64,000 nucleotides of DNA from Polyporus tsugae (GCA_024305745.1 JAHRBS010000006.1:1490501-1554500); one strand, 5' to 3'. Shown: positions 31,401 through 40,654, counted from the first letter of the stretch. Notes: generated by a model not told the origin, from the letters alone. Program-made: numbers and translations.

Positions 31401-33785
31401 AACCTTCCTTCTAAAAAGGACAAGGGCAAGGTGCAAGACGTCGCACCTCCTGCACCACCGGCTGAACTACCTGTACAGCGTACTTCACGCAGACAGACGC
31501 CGCGAAGTGTGCATAGCCCTGTGTTGCCGCAATCTCCTCCGGTTGAAAGATCTGGCGCGAGTTCTCCGCGACAATCTGGGAGAGAACGGAAAGTACCAGT
31601 TTGCGAAGGGAATGTCTATGGTGAATCACGACACCCTACAGACATTTTCAAGGACATAGAGAAACGGGAATTGTGGAAGAAAATGGTTGAAGTTCGTGGA
31701 GAAACGAGTCGCTCTCGTACTGCGCCACCATCCAGAGATGAGAGGCTTCCCGGGCCTAGCTCTTCTCGATCACTTCCGCGATCACGCGATGAACCCGTAC
31801 TCCGTCCACCTTCGAAATGGACCATGCCACGGGAGCCTACTCCCATGATCTCACCTAGTAGCAGCGATGCTGAGGAAGAGGATGACTCTGGTCCCATACC
31901 AGAACCTATACCTGCAGAGCCAGTCCCTCCACCTCACTCAGGCGCTCCTAGTGAGCAAAGCTCAGAGGCACACTCGAACGAAAGTTCTGAGGAAGAAACT
32001 GATGATGAGGACGAATCATCTGAATACGAAGATGATGATGATGAAGACGCGTCCTCAGAGGAAGTCGAAGATGCCCTGCGTGATCCAGACAGAACTGATG
32101 TGGCAGAACTATGCCGGGAAGGGGGAGCATATCTCATCCAATACCTTATTTCTAAGGCTATCCCACCAGACGATGAGGGGGAGAAGGCCTCGCCACTTAA
32201 TGTGCGCGAATGGACCTTCCGTGATATCGCTGTCCTACCAAAGGATGAGCGAAAGGAGTGGTTCAACGCTTGCCGCGAAGAATTAGAGGCTCTTCGCAGG
32301 CGCGATGTGTATGACTTGGTTGACCGGCCCAAAGGGCGAAAGGTCGTCAAGAACCGCTGGGTATTCGATGTCAAAACTGACGGACGAAAGAAAGCCAGGC
32401 TTGTTGCGAAAGGCTTCTCCCAGGTCGAAGGCGAAGACTTCGACAAAATATTCTCCCCAGTTGTACGATTCGAGACAGTGCGTCTCATCACAGCATTAGC
32501 AACGCTCGAGGACTGGCATATCTCAGGCCTCGATGTACGCAGTGCCTACCTATATGGCAAGCTGGACGAAGAGATATATATGGAGCAGCCAGAAGGGTTT
32601 CGCACACCCGGCACAGAGCACAAAGTCCTCAGACTCAAATGTGCTCTATATGGGCTTAAGCAGGCAGGTTTAGCGTGGTGGCGCACCTTGTCTGAGTCCA
32701 TAACATTGATGGGCTTTAAACGGCTCAGCAATGATGCAGGCATATACATCTACAAACACTCTGATGGAGCACTTGTAGTTGTTATCATCTACGTTGACGA
32801 TGCACTCTTTTGTGGGCAAAATAGGAAGCTCGTAGCTGAACTGAAAGCTCGCTTCATGAGAAAGTGGGAGTGTCGAGACCTTGGTGATGCCAAAGAGTTC
32901 TTACGCATGCGTATTACACGCAAAGGCAACGATATCCACCTGGATCAATGCGCCTACCTAGAGAAAGTACTGGAACGTTGCGGCATGACTAACGCGCGAC
33001 CAGCTACTACTCCGCTCCCAGCAGGTTACCAACCTGAGCCCAACAAAGAGCAATCCACACCAGAGCTTCGCTCTAGGTTCCAGACAGTCATCGGTTCCCT
33101 ACTGTATATCATGTTAAGAACAAGGCCGGACTTAGCCTTCGCTGTGACAAAATTGTCCCAGTTTGCATCCAACCCATCTGAGGAGCACCTCAAGTGTGCA
33201 CTCTATATCTGCCGCTATCTGGTTGGAACCAAGGATTACTCCCTGGTTTACAAAGGCAAAGCTCAGACTGGCTTAGTTGCCGGTACTGACTCTGATTGGG
33301 CATCAGATCCCAACACTCGACGCTCGCAGACAGGATTCTTCCTGAAACTAGTGGGTGGTGTTTTCTCGTGGACTTCACGTGCACAGAAAATGATTGCTCA
33401 TTCCTCAACTGAGGCTGAGTATATGGCGATGAGTGATTGTAGTCGCCAAGTAGTCTGGGTTCGCAACCTACTTGCAGAACTCGGCTACTATATCGATCAT
33501 ATACCTCTTTCTGGAGATAACCAAGGGTCTATCTTCATTGCATCGAATCCAGTAACGGAACCGAGGTCTAAACACATCGACATCCGCTATCACTACATTC
33601 GGGAGGTACATGAAAAGGGCATCGTCGACCTATTCTACATTGAAGGTGACGACAATCCCGCCGATATATTCACCAAGAACTTGGGAGCGACGAAATTCGT
33701 TAAATTCCGCTCTCAACTCGGGCTCCACTTTCCACGGCCAGCTTATAGCGCCAAATCCGCTTTCGTACCCATGCCGAGTACTTAG
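28401..33785 (+). CDS. Inner copia Gag-Pol polyprotein (1794 aa)
   Basis: Single frame without stop or frameshift. Residues 1-200 are a Gag of the UBN2/copia type (GPNYLEWAVTMESYLLAQGQ, TAADIWNHLKTNYG). Residues 220-275 are polyGln blocks and Gly/Arg repeats in place of a CCHC zinc knuckle. The protease has LDSGAS (Asp 536). Integrase has the HHCC start LHRRLGHPS with CRGC, then the catalytic triad Asp 732 (HTD), the Asp of SDAGGE and the Glu of NGRAER. A long acidic Pro/Ser linker follows (about 960-1270). Reverse transcriptase runs from NRWVFDVKTDGRKKARLVAK to YVDD (1464-1467). RNase H has TDSDWASD, HSSTEAEY and SKHIDIRYHYIRE. All catalytic residues look intact. Gag and Pol are in one frame, so Gag excess would need protease control or another mechanism. 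Confidence 0.96.
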   Translation: MSNALYTAVTSVLTGPNYLEWAVTMESYLLAQGQWKVINKSRPATDADKQAEWDGLNGKAMGNIRLRLAQSIISAIASKTTAADIWNHLKTNYGKPGIPIVYQDFRAAISLTVPSDSNPIPALNKLEAHFQRLDTNKFDVSEHVKGMMLVSKLPQSMDPIIQVYISGLKDDAAGPAIKKITLAGVRQAVIMHWEQRQGRHQSRNNANKISAVKRKGPDPNFRQQQQQRPQRQQQQQQQQRPDGQQQQGGCSRGRCSGRGRGGQPGAHQHAHFAHMVDVAPFAHITDVPTTITQGPSGVEDPHALMRKPVRAKTGDNKYPSLTSAISLAEELGIQLTFERIRILEDLVRLQQAPRAPEEQNRAASPTATPLASSSTRSPTMSGGDDLPSGTEESSSLQFEDSDSEEDRAPKRKRTLRERMSERTLEECLAPLDDPMNELTDDEDVVLLGVVEDEVESFFDQYWSVYSSPHNKLYADFAPLMAADNVASPSCRVNSPHVSVAIEQNTCPHHSSHAKCAHCKGKNKQIEWQDSNMWMLDSGASMHFMFNMSDFADFRYYKVHRPLYTADGVTFMTGEGTVFLTLESGKTIRLMNVALVPNLTNKLVSMGALLREGMKVRASTTSISFYQANELVVTFQPRNIGDTIYVIFTQPLLARNMITAFEAVDYDTLHRRLGHPSRDVLRHARKHTDKCPHVEIPKEDSICRGCAEGKMPSQSHPLDLRRASKPFELVHTDLKEFPVPSYHKHKYAILYYDDYTSHVWTVKLRTKDTALQSMRQWLTYVENQYGAKVQKWKSDAGGELKSKAFMNMLKDRGIEIITSAPHIHQQNGRAERIIRTLMDKGEAMRHDACIPQSWWEFSFDHATHVYNRTPMRRLEWRTPYELLYDSKPDISHLRVFGCGAYVFLPPEVRKNKLSPKSELMVYLGIGDGGHNYKFMRLPNNVIFTAAQALFDEHMFPKCPHEQKRQRQQIAPNEEESQESADQVPAPKNLPDDDEEPHRPPKNLPSKKDKGKVQDVAPPAPPAELPVQRTSRRQTPRSVHSPVLPQSPPVERSGASSPRQSGRERKVPVCEGNVYGESRHPTDIFKDIEKRELWKKMVEVRGETSRSRTAPPSRDERLPGPSSSRSLPRSRDEPVLRPPSKWTMPREPTPMISPSSSDAEEEDDSGPIPEPIPAEPVPPPHSGAPSEQSSEAHSNESSEEETDDEDESSEYEDDDDEDASSEEVEDALRDPDRTDVAELCREGGAYLIQYLISKAIPPDDEGEKASPLNVREWTFRDIAVLPKDERKEWFNACREELEALRRRDVYDLVDRPKGRKVVKNRWVFDVKTDGRKKARLVAKGFSQVEGEDFDKIFSPVVRFETVRLITALATLEDWHISGLDVRSAYLYGKLDEEIYMEQPEGFRTPGTEHKVLRLKCALYGLKQAGLAWWRTLSESITLMGFKRLSNDAGIYIYKHSDGALVVVIIYVDDALFCGQNRKLVAELKARFMRKWECRDLGDAKEFLRMRITRKGNDIHLDQCAYLEKVLERCGMTNARPATTPLPAGYQPEPNKEQSTPELRSRFQTVIGSLLYIMLRTRPDLAFAVTKLSQFASNPSEEHLKCALYICRYLVGTKDYSLVYKGKAQTGLVAGTDSDWASDPNTRRSQTGFFLKLVGGVFSWTSRAQKMIAHSSTEAEYMAMSDCSRQVVWVRNLLAELGYYIDHIPLSGDNQGSIFIASNPVTEPRSKHIDIRYHYIREVHEKGIVDLFYIEGDDNPADIFTKNLGATKFVKFRSQLGLHFPRPAYSAKSAFVPMPST

Positions 33786-33795
33786 CGAGGGGGAG
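33786..33795 (+). other. Inner element polypurine tract
   Basis: A purine run, GAGGGGGAG, sits immediately before the 3' LTR and right after the Gag-Pol stop, as required for plus-strand DNA priming. Confidence 0.8.
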
Positions 33796-34122
33796 TGTTG
33801 AGCGCGGCACTGCCAAGCGCTGGCAGCCAACATAGCCGCTAGGCTGTGACACCGCCATAGCGCCAGTTGTCACACATGCCAGATTACTCATAGCCTCGTC
33901 TATGATAATCACGCACAGCTCGACTGTGCACCGTGTATGCTACTGTACAGTTCTTATATAATCTAGTAGTATATATACGGCTCCCCAGAGCCCCCAATAC
34001 AGACAGTTCTTTACACCCTACCACCATCATCACTTAACAAGCCTCAACAACCCCTCCAGGTGAGTATGCGGAGCTTCCGCTAGAGTTGCTGCCCGGTGTG
34101 GGCTTTGCCCCCGGGTTCAACA
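33796..34122 (+). repeat. Inner element 3' LTR
   Basis: 327 bp, identical to the 5' LTR, ending in GGTTCAACA. Confidence 0.96.
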
Positions 34123-36852
34123 AACAGGGCGATTGCCGGGTTCCTTACATGCAGGAAAGACACTCTCATCGAAGATCACATCGCGAGATACAACAAAGGA
34201 GTGCTGCGCTGGGTTCCAGAAAACGTACCCCTTGGTACCAGCAGTGTAACCAACAAACGTCATCTCGAGTGCCTTCTTCTCGAGTTTATGACGATGGGCC
34301 TTTTGCACGTGAACAAAGGCTTTACAGCCAAACACCCTAAAGTACGAGATATCTGGGGCTTTGCCACTCCAGAGCTCGATGGGTGTACGCCACTTGTGGC
34401 GACACATCGGTTGACGATTGTACAGATGGACAGCACAGCCAACAGCGAGTTCCCAGAAACTGTGACTTAGGCCAGCTTGGTGAAGCATTGCCATTGCCTT
34501 GTCTGTGATGGTACGGTTCCAGCGTTCAGCATGTCCATTCTGTTGTGGCGAGTCAGGTGTCGACTTATGATGCTCAATCCTGTGTGTCTTCAGAAGCTCA
34601 GTGAACTCCTTTGACGTGTATTCCGTTCCTCGATCAGAGCGAACCCTCTTGATCTTGTGACCAGTCTGATTCTCAGCCCAAGCCTTGAACTCCAAGAACG
34701 ATTTGTGGGCTTCGTTTTTGTGCTTAAGGTAGTATGCAACACCAAGACCAGAGTAGTCATCAATGAAAGAGACAAAGTAGAGGTTCTTGCCATTGACCGA
34801 TTGAGTGTGCATTGGTCCATCCTCATTAGTGTGGACGAGTTCGAGAGGACGAGTAGCGCACTTCTGAGATGGAGGAAACAGAAGACAATGGGATTTGCCC
34901 CACGCACAACCTTCACAGGCTTCAGCGTTGGTGGGCTTGGGATCGATAGTTGGAGCACCTTTGGTTTTAGTCGGCAACTTCTTCATTGCTTCCTCACTCG
35001 GATGTCCAAGTCGACGGTGCCATGTTTGGTAGTCCGTGACTGCAGGATGGACAGAGGAGTCTAGCACGAGTTCTGCCTTGATCTCGAGGACCATGTTATA
35101 GACATTTGAGTGAGCGACGTACTCAGCTTCGAGTATCTTGGTTCCAAGAGTAATCGTCGAGTCTGATTGTGGCGGGCTCACTAACCACCGTGTATAAATA
35201 CACATTTGCTCGGCACTCTGGACAAGAGTATGGCCTTTTCGCTCAACAGAACCTGTGGCGAATAGCCTGCACCCGACCTGAGGAACATAGATGACATTGT
35301 TCAACTCAGTCTCAATCCACCAATCATCAACACGAACACGACCTTGAACAGTCCCAGCACCTAAGCCATGGATTTGAGTGCCATTGGCTGCGGTTGAGAA
35401 GAGCATGGGAGTATCAAAAGGTTTGTAGGTTGAGAAGTCATTCATGTTGAATGTAATGTGCTCCGATGCACCTGAATCCATCAGCCAAGTCGTCAAGTTG
35501 TATCCCTCAAGGGCCGAAGCTGCAACATAGTGGGACACGATGATCGATTGCGAAGACTCAGCAGCGGATGTAGTTACAAGTACAGAAGCGACATTGTCCA
35601 TGGTGTTAGCGTTATGAGCGTGCGAGGTGCCTTTGCCTTTGTCCTTTTTGCCATTGTTATTCCCCCCATTCTTCGGTTTCTTGTCGGGATACTTCTTCCA
35701 ACAAGAAGACTCATCGTGCATCTTACCGCCACAGTGACCAGAAGGGCCTTTCTTCTTGGGCTTGGTAGTAGACACGCGAGAGGCCGAAGAACCAATGGAG
35801 CCAGTCTTCTGCACACTTTCCTCAGAGATGGTCTTGTTGATGACCGTTTCGACCTTCAAGTCTTTCAACTCGATGGACGAGAGGAGGCCAGAAATGAGGG
35901 TGCGGTAAGACTCAGGGATCTTGGAGAGAACGAGGAGGGCCTTCATGTTCTCTTCCAACTTGAGTCCGCCATCAGCAATGTCCTTCAGGCGAGCCTCAAG
36001 GCGACTGAGCTGATCCTTGAGTGGCTTCTGATCCGAGAGACGTTCCATTCCAATGACTGCCTCGAACTTGCTCCAGGTGTCCGCAGCATCAGTCTTGCCG
36101 AGCTGGGACTTGAGGGTAGCCCACATCTCGTGAGGCTTCTTGGGGTTGTCTGCATCGTCGAAGAGATGACAATGGAGGTCTTTGTCAGTGCGCATAACAA
36201 TCACACCAGTAGCCTTGTTCACAAGGTCAGCACACCTTTGAGCAGCTGTCACGTCTGTGGGTGAAGTACCCGGATCAGACTTGACAATGTCGCAGGCACC
36301 AACCATGATGAGGAAACCCTTCATCTGGGCAGCCCAGTTGGGATACTGAGCGGAGGTTGCAAGGAGGGGAATGGAGTCGGCTTTGACGTTATCTCCCATG
36401 GTGATGGTAAGAAGGAAGAAGTCATCGTCGTCAGAGGTAAAGAATGAAGGCTCGAGAGGAGGGAGTTCTATGCTGAGTTGCGCAGGCGAGGACGAAGCAG
36501 AGTATGCGAGGAAAGTAGTTTCTTCACCAGTTGGAGCGGGAAGAGGAGGAAGATCCGACAGAGACCTAGGAGGGGATTCTTGGAGAATTGAAACAGGTTC
36601 CCAAGCAGTTTCAAAATCTACGGGAGGTAGTTCTCCACGGAAGTCGTAACACGAGGGGCAGGGAGTAGTAGCACAAGGATACCAACCAGGATTGTTTGCT
36701 TCCTCATCGTAGTGGTAGTCCTGCCGCTTTTCGAGGTCAAAGATGTGAGGAAAGTTGACACAATCAGGACCTGATGACGTTGAATTGGAGTCTTCATCAA
36801 CAAGGTTCTCGACCTCTGATCCCGAAGAGTGGTCTGTCGGAGTCGGATCCAA
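34117..36852 (-). CDS. Outer copia element Gag-protease-integrase piece, interrupted
   Basis: 911-residue frame that ends in the inner LTR. About 150 acidic, Pro/Ser-rich residues precede MGDNVKADSIPL, where copia Gag normally starts, so the true start may be that internal ATG near 36400. Gag has NWAAQMKGFLIMV and EMWATLKSQLGK. The zinc knuckle reads SGHCGGKMHDESSC, with Ser instead of the first Cys. The protease has LMDSGASEH. Integrase has HRRLGHPSEEA with CEGCAWGK, but HTNEDGPM instead of HTD, so the first catalytic Asp is Asn (34825-34827). RSDRGTEYT and QQNGHAERWNRT keep the second Asp and the Glu. The frame would have continued into 27755 and below before the inner insertion. Confidence 0.93.
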   Translation of the reverse strand: MDPTPTDHSSGSEVENLVDEDSNSTSSGPDCVNFPHIFDLEKRQDYHYDEEANNPGWYPCATTPCPSCYDFRGELPPVDFETAWEPVSILQESPPRSLSDLPPLPAPTGEETTFLAYSASSSPAQLSIELPPLEPSFFTSDDDDFFLLTITMGDNVKADSIPLLATSAQYPNWAAQMKGFLIMVGACDIVKSDPGTSPTDVTAAQRCADLVNKATGVIVMRTDKDLHCHLFDDADNPKKPHEMWATLKSQLGKTDAADTWSKFEAVIGMERLSDQKPLKDQLSRLEARLKDIADGGLKLEENMKALLVLSKIPESYRTLISGLLSSIELKDLKVETVINKTISEESVQKTGSIGSSASRVSTTKPKKKGPSGHCGGKMHDESSCWKKYPDKKPKNGGNNNGKKDKGKGTSHAHNANTMDNVASVLVTTSAAESSQSIIVSHYVAASALEGYNLTTWLMDSGASEHITFNMNDFSTYKPFDTPMLFSTAANGTQIHGLGAGTVQGRVRVDDWWIETELNNVIYVPQVGCRLFATGSVERKGHTLVQSAEQMCIYTRWLVSPPQSDSTITLGTKILEAEYVAHSNVYNMVLEIKAELVLDSSVHPAVTDYQTWHRRLGHPSEEAMKKLPTKTKGAPTIDPKPTNAEACEGCAWGKSHCLLFPPSQKCATRPLELVHTNEDGPMHTQSVNGKNLYFVSFIDDYSGLGVAYYLKHKNEAHKSFLEFKAWAENQTGHKIKRVRSDRGTEYTSKEFTELLKTHRIEHHKSTPDSPQQNGHAERWNRTITDKAMAMLHQAGLSHSFWELAVGCAVHLYNRQPMCRHKWRTPIELWSGKAPDISYFRVFGCKAFVHVQKAHRHKLEKKALEMTFVGYTAGTKGYVFWNPAQHSFVVSRDVIFDESVFPACKEPGNRPVC
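34123..34127. repeat. Target-site duplication of inner element, right copy
   Basis: AACAG, matching 27751-27755. Confidence 0.95.
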
Positions 36853-37362
36853 AACAGCCTAGAGATTTGAAGCGCAATGTAGGAAGAGAGAGCTCTGTGC
36901 ACAAGAGCGACGTAGATGGGGACACCTATTGAGGAGTGCCAAACTACAAGGAAGTTGGAGTTCCCTGCAGCCCAGATAGAAGTCGCCAACTATGCCCGTG
37001 AAGTCTAGGTAGTGTATGTAAAAGGCTATAGTAAGGAGGGTCCGAACGGTTGTCCTCCGGTCCTAACAATACTAATTGTCGCCGGTACAAGAGCTGGCGG
37101 GTGCAAGTGCATGGCCTGGCTCAGGGATGCCTAAAACCCGTGTGCCTCGAAAGCACAATAGGTGGTACAGAGGGATATACAACTATTAGATAAAAAGCGC
37201 TCAGGGGCACGGCGTGTGCAAAGTCACCCTGGCAGCAGTGTCGGCAGGCACAGTCAAGAGCTAGAGGAAAGTGGGGGATGAGTGCACAGAGTGAGAGCAG
37301 TGGAAGTCGACAAAAGAGTTGTGCGCGCGAGGAGAGAGTTGACAAGTGACAAGGTCAGAGTG

Positions 37363-37376
37363 CAGGGCTCATAACC
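37363..37376 (-). other. Outer element primer-binding site, same half-tRNA type
   Basis: On the minus strand GGTTATGAGCCCTG follows the 5' LTR directly, the same 14 bases as in the inner element, complementary to the initiator tRNA-Met anticodon stem-loop. Confidence 0.88.
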
Positions 37377-37910
37377 TGATGAACTCGAGGCTGTGAGGGC
37401 AAGGGTTCCGACTGTAAGTCAAACACAGAGAGATCTTCAGTCAGTGAGTGAATGACTAAATTGTAAGTTACCAAGTACCTGTAATTCAAACACAGAGAGA
37501 CTAAGGTAAAGTCAGTAACTACAAGTAAAAAGAGAGGCAAGTATAGTACTTACTCTTCAGTGAGTGAGTGAACGACTGAAGAGCAGGAGCAGAGAATGCA
37601 GTCCTTATATACTACAGTAGGGAGTGCATGAGTAAGTGATAAAGAAGTCACATGTATGCATGAGTAAGACAATGAGTCAAGGATTGTGCAATATAGCACC
37701 ATAGAGTGAGTAAGCATAGAACTACCTAGACTATTCTAGAGCAGTATGGATTGTCCAAGAAGATTCCAGACGTCTCTGGACCTCTACAACAATAGTATGA
37801 GAGAGAAACCTAAATACGGTAAGTAAGATGCATAGCATTGACTAAGCGCCATGTGGTCGCATAGCCTCATGTCCGGATAAGTCCATACCCTATTAGCTCA
37901 AAGTCCAACA
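37377..37910 (-). repeat. Outer element LTR, 5' copy on its own strand
   Basis: 534 bp, differing from 25144-25677 at two positions by my reading. Between it and the Gag start lie about 520 bases of leader (36853-37376) with no further gene. Confidence 0.93.
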
Positions 37911-38920
37911 CTTACGATTTCCTCAACTTTCATTCACACTTACTTAGGCCAGATATCCGCCCCCTATGGTTGGTTTGTCTACTTTTGATGACAACACGTA
38001 CTTGTCGGCATCCAGAACTTTTGAAACTGCCACAGGGGCAGCGCCTCCCCGCATACGAGTCCGAGTCATCGACACGAGGTCACACGACATGTTCAGCATG
38101 CAACTGCCGCTACATCCTTTACCCCTTCGTTTTCTTGATGTATGTTCGTATTGGTGTGCACAAGTGCAAGTGAATGTTTTCATCCCCGAGTTGGGGCAAC
38201 AATTAAAATGTAGTCTCATGACTCTTGCATTTGTTTTATTCTTGCCATGAGTTACTTGCAGGCTCTAGAGCTCGTTAATGCGTATTCCCCAGCAATTGTG
38301 TGCCGCGCGGTTATGCTGATGTCGTCATGATGTTTCGGAAGACCGTCAAAGTTGAACGGCCGTTAACCCGGAACCAGCGGCGGAATAAATAACTACGAGG
38401 AAGTAGCTTCCTCACGAGCAGCGACTTCAGTTTGGGATGCAAACGACTGTAAAGGTCTCCAGACCTTCGATTGTCACGATCTATGTAGCAGCCTCGCCAA
38501 GTCCCATACTTCTCAGATCTTAGTGTTGTGCCCCGGAGCCAACCCGGAGCAGACTCGATCAGTGACCGGCAACGTCCGGCGGGGTCTAAAATCTCAAACC
38601 CAGCCACGCTCTTCAGGTTTCATCCGAGTCACTTAAGACTAAGTACTGTACCGTAGCCTTGTCGCCTGGCCGTGGCATTCCTCTGCATTAACTTCCAGAC
38701 GACTACGGTACCCAGCAAGCTATATCTTTGCGTGAGCATGTCGAGTGCCTTGGTTGTTCATCCAAATGCTGACGCAAATCCGAAAAGGGTTCAGCCCGAG
38801 GCCCTCACGATAACCTATCATCTATCATCATATATGCGAGTTAATTAGACGCGAGCGAGTTGTTGCGGTATGAATTTTCGGCCCACCTTGCCAACCTACT
38901 CGCTGAATATGTCATTGTAG
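37911..38920. other. 1-kb gene-free stretch
   Basis: Between the outer LTR and the F-box gene. No motif-bearing frame is seen. The last few hundred bases presumably hold the F-box gene promoter. Confidence 0.45.
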
Positions 38921-40654
38921 ATGGATCACCAACCGGGCGAGGTGCCATTGGAGGACTCGCAACACTGGCAACCTGCCCGACTCCCGTCCGGCGGACTCCC
39001 CAACGTTGATTTATGGGCGCGGGTACGCCGACGGTTCCCGGTTTTGGATGCGGCGGAGAAGGCAATTGCCAAGGAGCGCTCTGAACTCGCCATAGCCTGG
39101 AATCGCACGTTACCCGTCAATCGCCTACCGAACGAGCTTCTCGTCTCCATCTTTGCCCAGGTCGCGGATGCCTTATCGATCAGCAGATCCAGGTTTTATG
39201 TCGGTCGGCGTTACCCAAGCACCCAATGGATGAAACTCATCCTCGTCTGCCACTACTGGCGCGACGTTGCCTACGCTTCTCCCAAGCTGTGGCGCGTTAT
39301 TCACATGCGATCACCTGCCTACACGGAGCGCGCTTTGGCTCTATCCTCCCCCGCTACCATCGACGTTTCGTTTGCGCAACACAAATCCAATCCGAAAAAT
39401 CTAGAACTACTGCAACCACACGCTCATCGCCTCAGGTCGCTGCACTTCGTGGTCGTCGAGACAGTCTGGAAGTCCTCCATAATTGCGCTTCTTCAAAACG
39501 ATAACGGCGTGCCGGCATTGGAAACTCTCCAGCTACCATTCTTTTGGCGGAATGCGGGACTAGGAGAGCCGGAGGATGGTGAATTTGTGGACCTTCAACT
39601 CACTGCAGAGCGATGTCCCCGCCTCCAGTCGCTCACTGTCGCCCACACTGTGGCCCCCCAAGACATCGAGATCTATGCTCGCCTTCGCAAACTCTCTCTG
39701 CGCGACTGTCGTTGCGACTTCGCCTTTGACCACTTTCTGGATGCCCTGGATGCAAGCTCAAACCTTGAGATCCTAGTCCTAGACTCGTTTTTGGAACGCA
39801 TAGAGGGGGACTGGGTCGGACGCGCCGCCACGGGCAGGAGTCCGCTATCTCTGCGACACCTCAAGTCGTTGCAAGTCATTAACCACCCCCCTGTCTACAC
39901 TTCTCGCTTTCTTTCCCACATCCTGCTTTCGCCCACCGTATCAGTCTGGATTGATTGCGAGGCCGCGGATCCTTTGGAGGCGGACCTCACAGAGACCGTT
40001 GCCGCCATGCTGCCGTCAAACCCCGCCATCGTTCTGCCTGCTCTTGCATTGGCGAAGGAGGTAGTTGTCGACCTATACGGATCGGAGTACTTGCTCTCCG
40101 GCTCTGTTGAGCCCCGCGTACGAGGGAAGGACCTTATCACACTCCAGCTTGGATCCTCCCTGAACCCAGACTGGAGCGGATTCTCCGCCCACGGTGCCCG
40201 CGATCTCCTCAGCGTCTTCGCTTCTGCGCCACTCACTACGCTCGACTTCATCGGCGACTGCGGCGACGTCACGGTCGAGACATGGACGGAGATATTCACC
40301 AGATACCCCCTGTTGGACACGTTGAAACTCGGTCAAGCTGGCACTACCGAGACGGCCTTCGCAGGCCTCATGGCAGCGGCCCCGCCCCACTTGCCCGTCC
40401 CGTGCCCAAGTCTTCGATCCATCACCGTGGTGGGGCCGTTCCTCGAGGATGCCATCGACGTTATGCTGCAGTGCCTCCGCGATCGTGCGGGAAAGGGGTA
40501 TCGGCTGGAGCGCGTTGGGATGGAGTTGTTGGGCATCGAGGGCGACGAGGAACTCATGGACGCCACTTACATGCCACAGTTACGAGAACTGGTCTCGGAT
40601 GCCAAATACGCGTTCACAATAGGTGAGCAGTTTCTTCATCGTGTCTGTTGTTAG
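38921..40654 (+). CDS. F-box protein with leucine-rich-repeat-like C-terminus
   Basis: 577-residue frame, essentially one exon. The F-box begins VNRLPNELLVSIFAQVADAL (about residues 66-85) and continues with STQWMKLILVCHYWRDVA and SPKLWRVIHM, the standard Agaricomycete layout. Downstream, repeated Leu patterns (LETLQLP, RLQSLTVAH, RLRKLSLRDC, NLEILVLDSF, PLLDTLKLG) suggest a loose LRR surface for binding substrates. Such proteins recruit targets to SCF ubiquitin ligases through Skp1; this family is very large and variable in mushrooms. A possible 3' intron (40623-40678) would end the protein as FTIV at 568 residues. Broken relatives occur at 820-943 and 58797-59145. The specific target is unknown. 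Confidence 0.85.
   Translation: MDHQPGEVPLEDSQHWQPARLPSGGLPNVDLWARVRRRFPVLDAAEKAIAKERSELAIAWNRTLPVNRLPNELLVSIFAQVADALSISRSRFYVGRRYPSTQWMKLILVCHYWRDVAYASPKLWRVIHMRSPAYTERALALSSPATIDVSFAQHKSNPKNLELLQPHAHRLRSLHFVVVETVWKSSIIALLQNDNGVPALETLQLPFFWRNAGLGEPEDGEFVDLQLTAERCPRLQSLTVAHTVAPQDIEIYARLRKLSLRDCRCDFAFDHFLDALDASSNLEILVLDSFLERIEGDWVGRAATGRSPLSLRHLKSLQVINHPPVYTSRFLSHILLSPTVSVWIDCEAADPLEADLTETVAAMLPSNPAIVLPALALAKEVVVDLYGSEYLLSGSVEPRVRGKDLITLQLGSSLNPDWSGFSAHGARDLLSVFASAPLTTLDFIGDCGDVTVETWTEIFTRYPLLDTLKLGQAGTTETAFAGLMAAAPPHLPVPCPSLRSITVVGPFLEDAIDVMLQCLRDRAGKGYRLERVGMELLGIEGDEELMDATYMPQLRELVSDAKYAFTIGEQFLHRVCC

Larger units (their letters stand above)
27756..34122 (+). mobile_element. Inner, apparently intact Ty1/copia retrotransposon
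   Basis: 6367-bp plus-strand element with identical 327-bp LTRs, TGTTGA...TCAACA ends, AACAG target duplication, tRNA primer site, polypurine tract and one unbroken 1794-codon Gag-Pol frame. It sits in the Gag-Pol frame of the outer element, between integrase and reverse transcriptase. Identical LTRs and an intact frame indicate very recent insertion and possible competence. Confidence 0.97.
25144..37910 (-). mobile_element. Outer Ty1/copia LTR retrotransposon, split by a nested element
   Basis: Minus-strand element bounded by 534-bp direct repeats that begin TGTTGGACTTTG and end GAGTTCATCA on its own strand. It holds one Gag-Pol frame in two pieces, 34117-36852 and 25705-27755, separated by the 6.4-kb plus-strand element at 27756-34122. 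Removing the insert and one copy of its 5-bp duplication makes the two halves continuous in phase. The order protease, integrase, reverse transcriptase, RNase H is copia-type. The two LTRs differ at only two positions I could find (25555/37788 and 25651/37884). Its outer flanks, TTGGC and CTTAC, do not form a target duplication. Confidence 0.95.
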
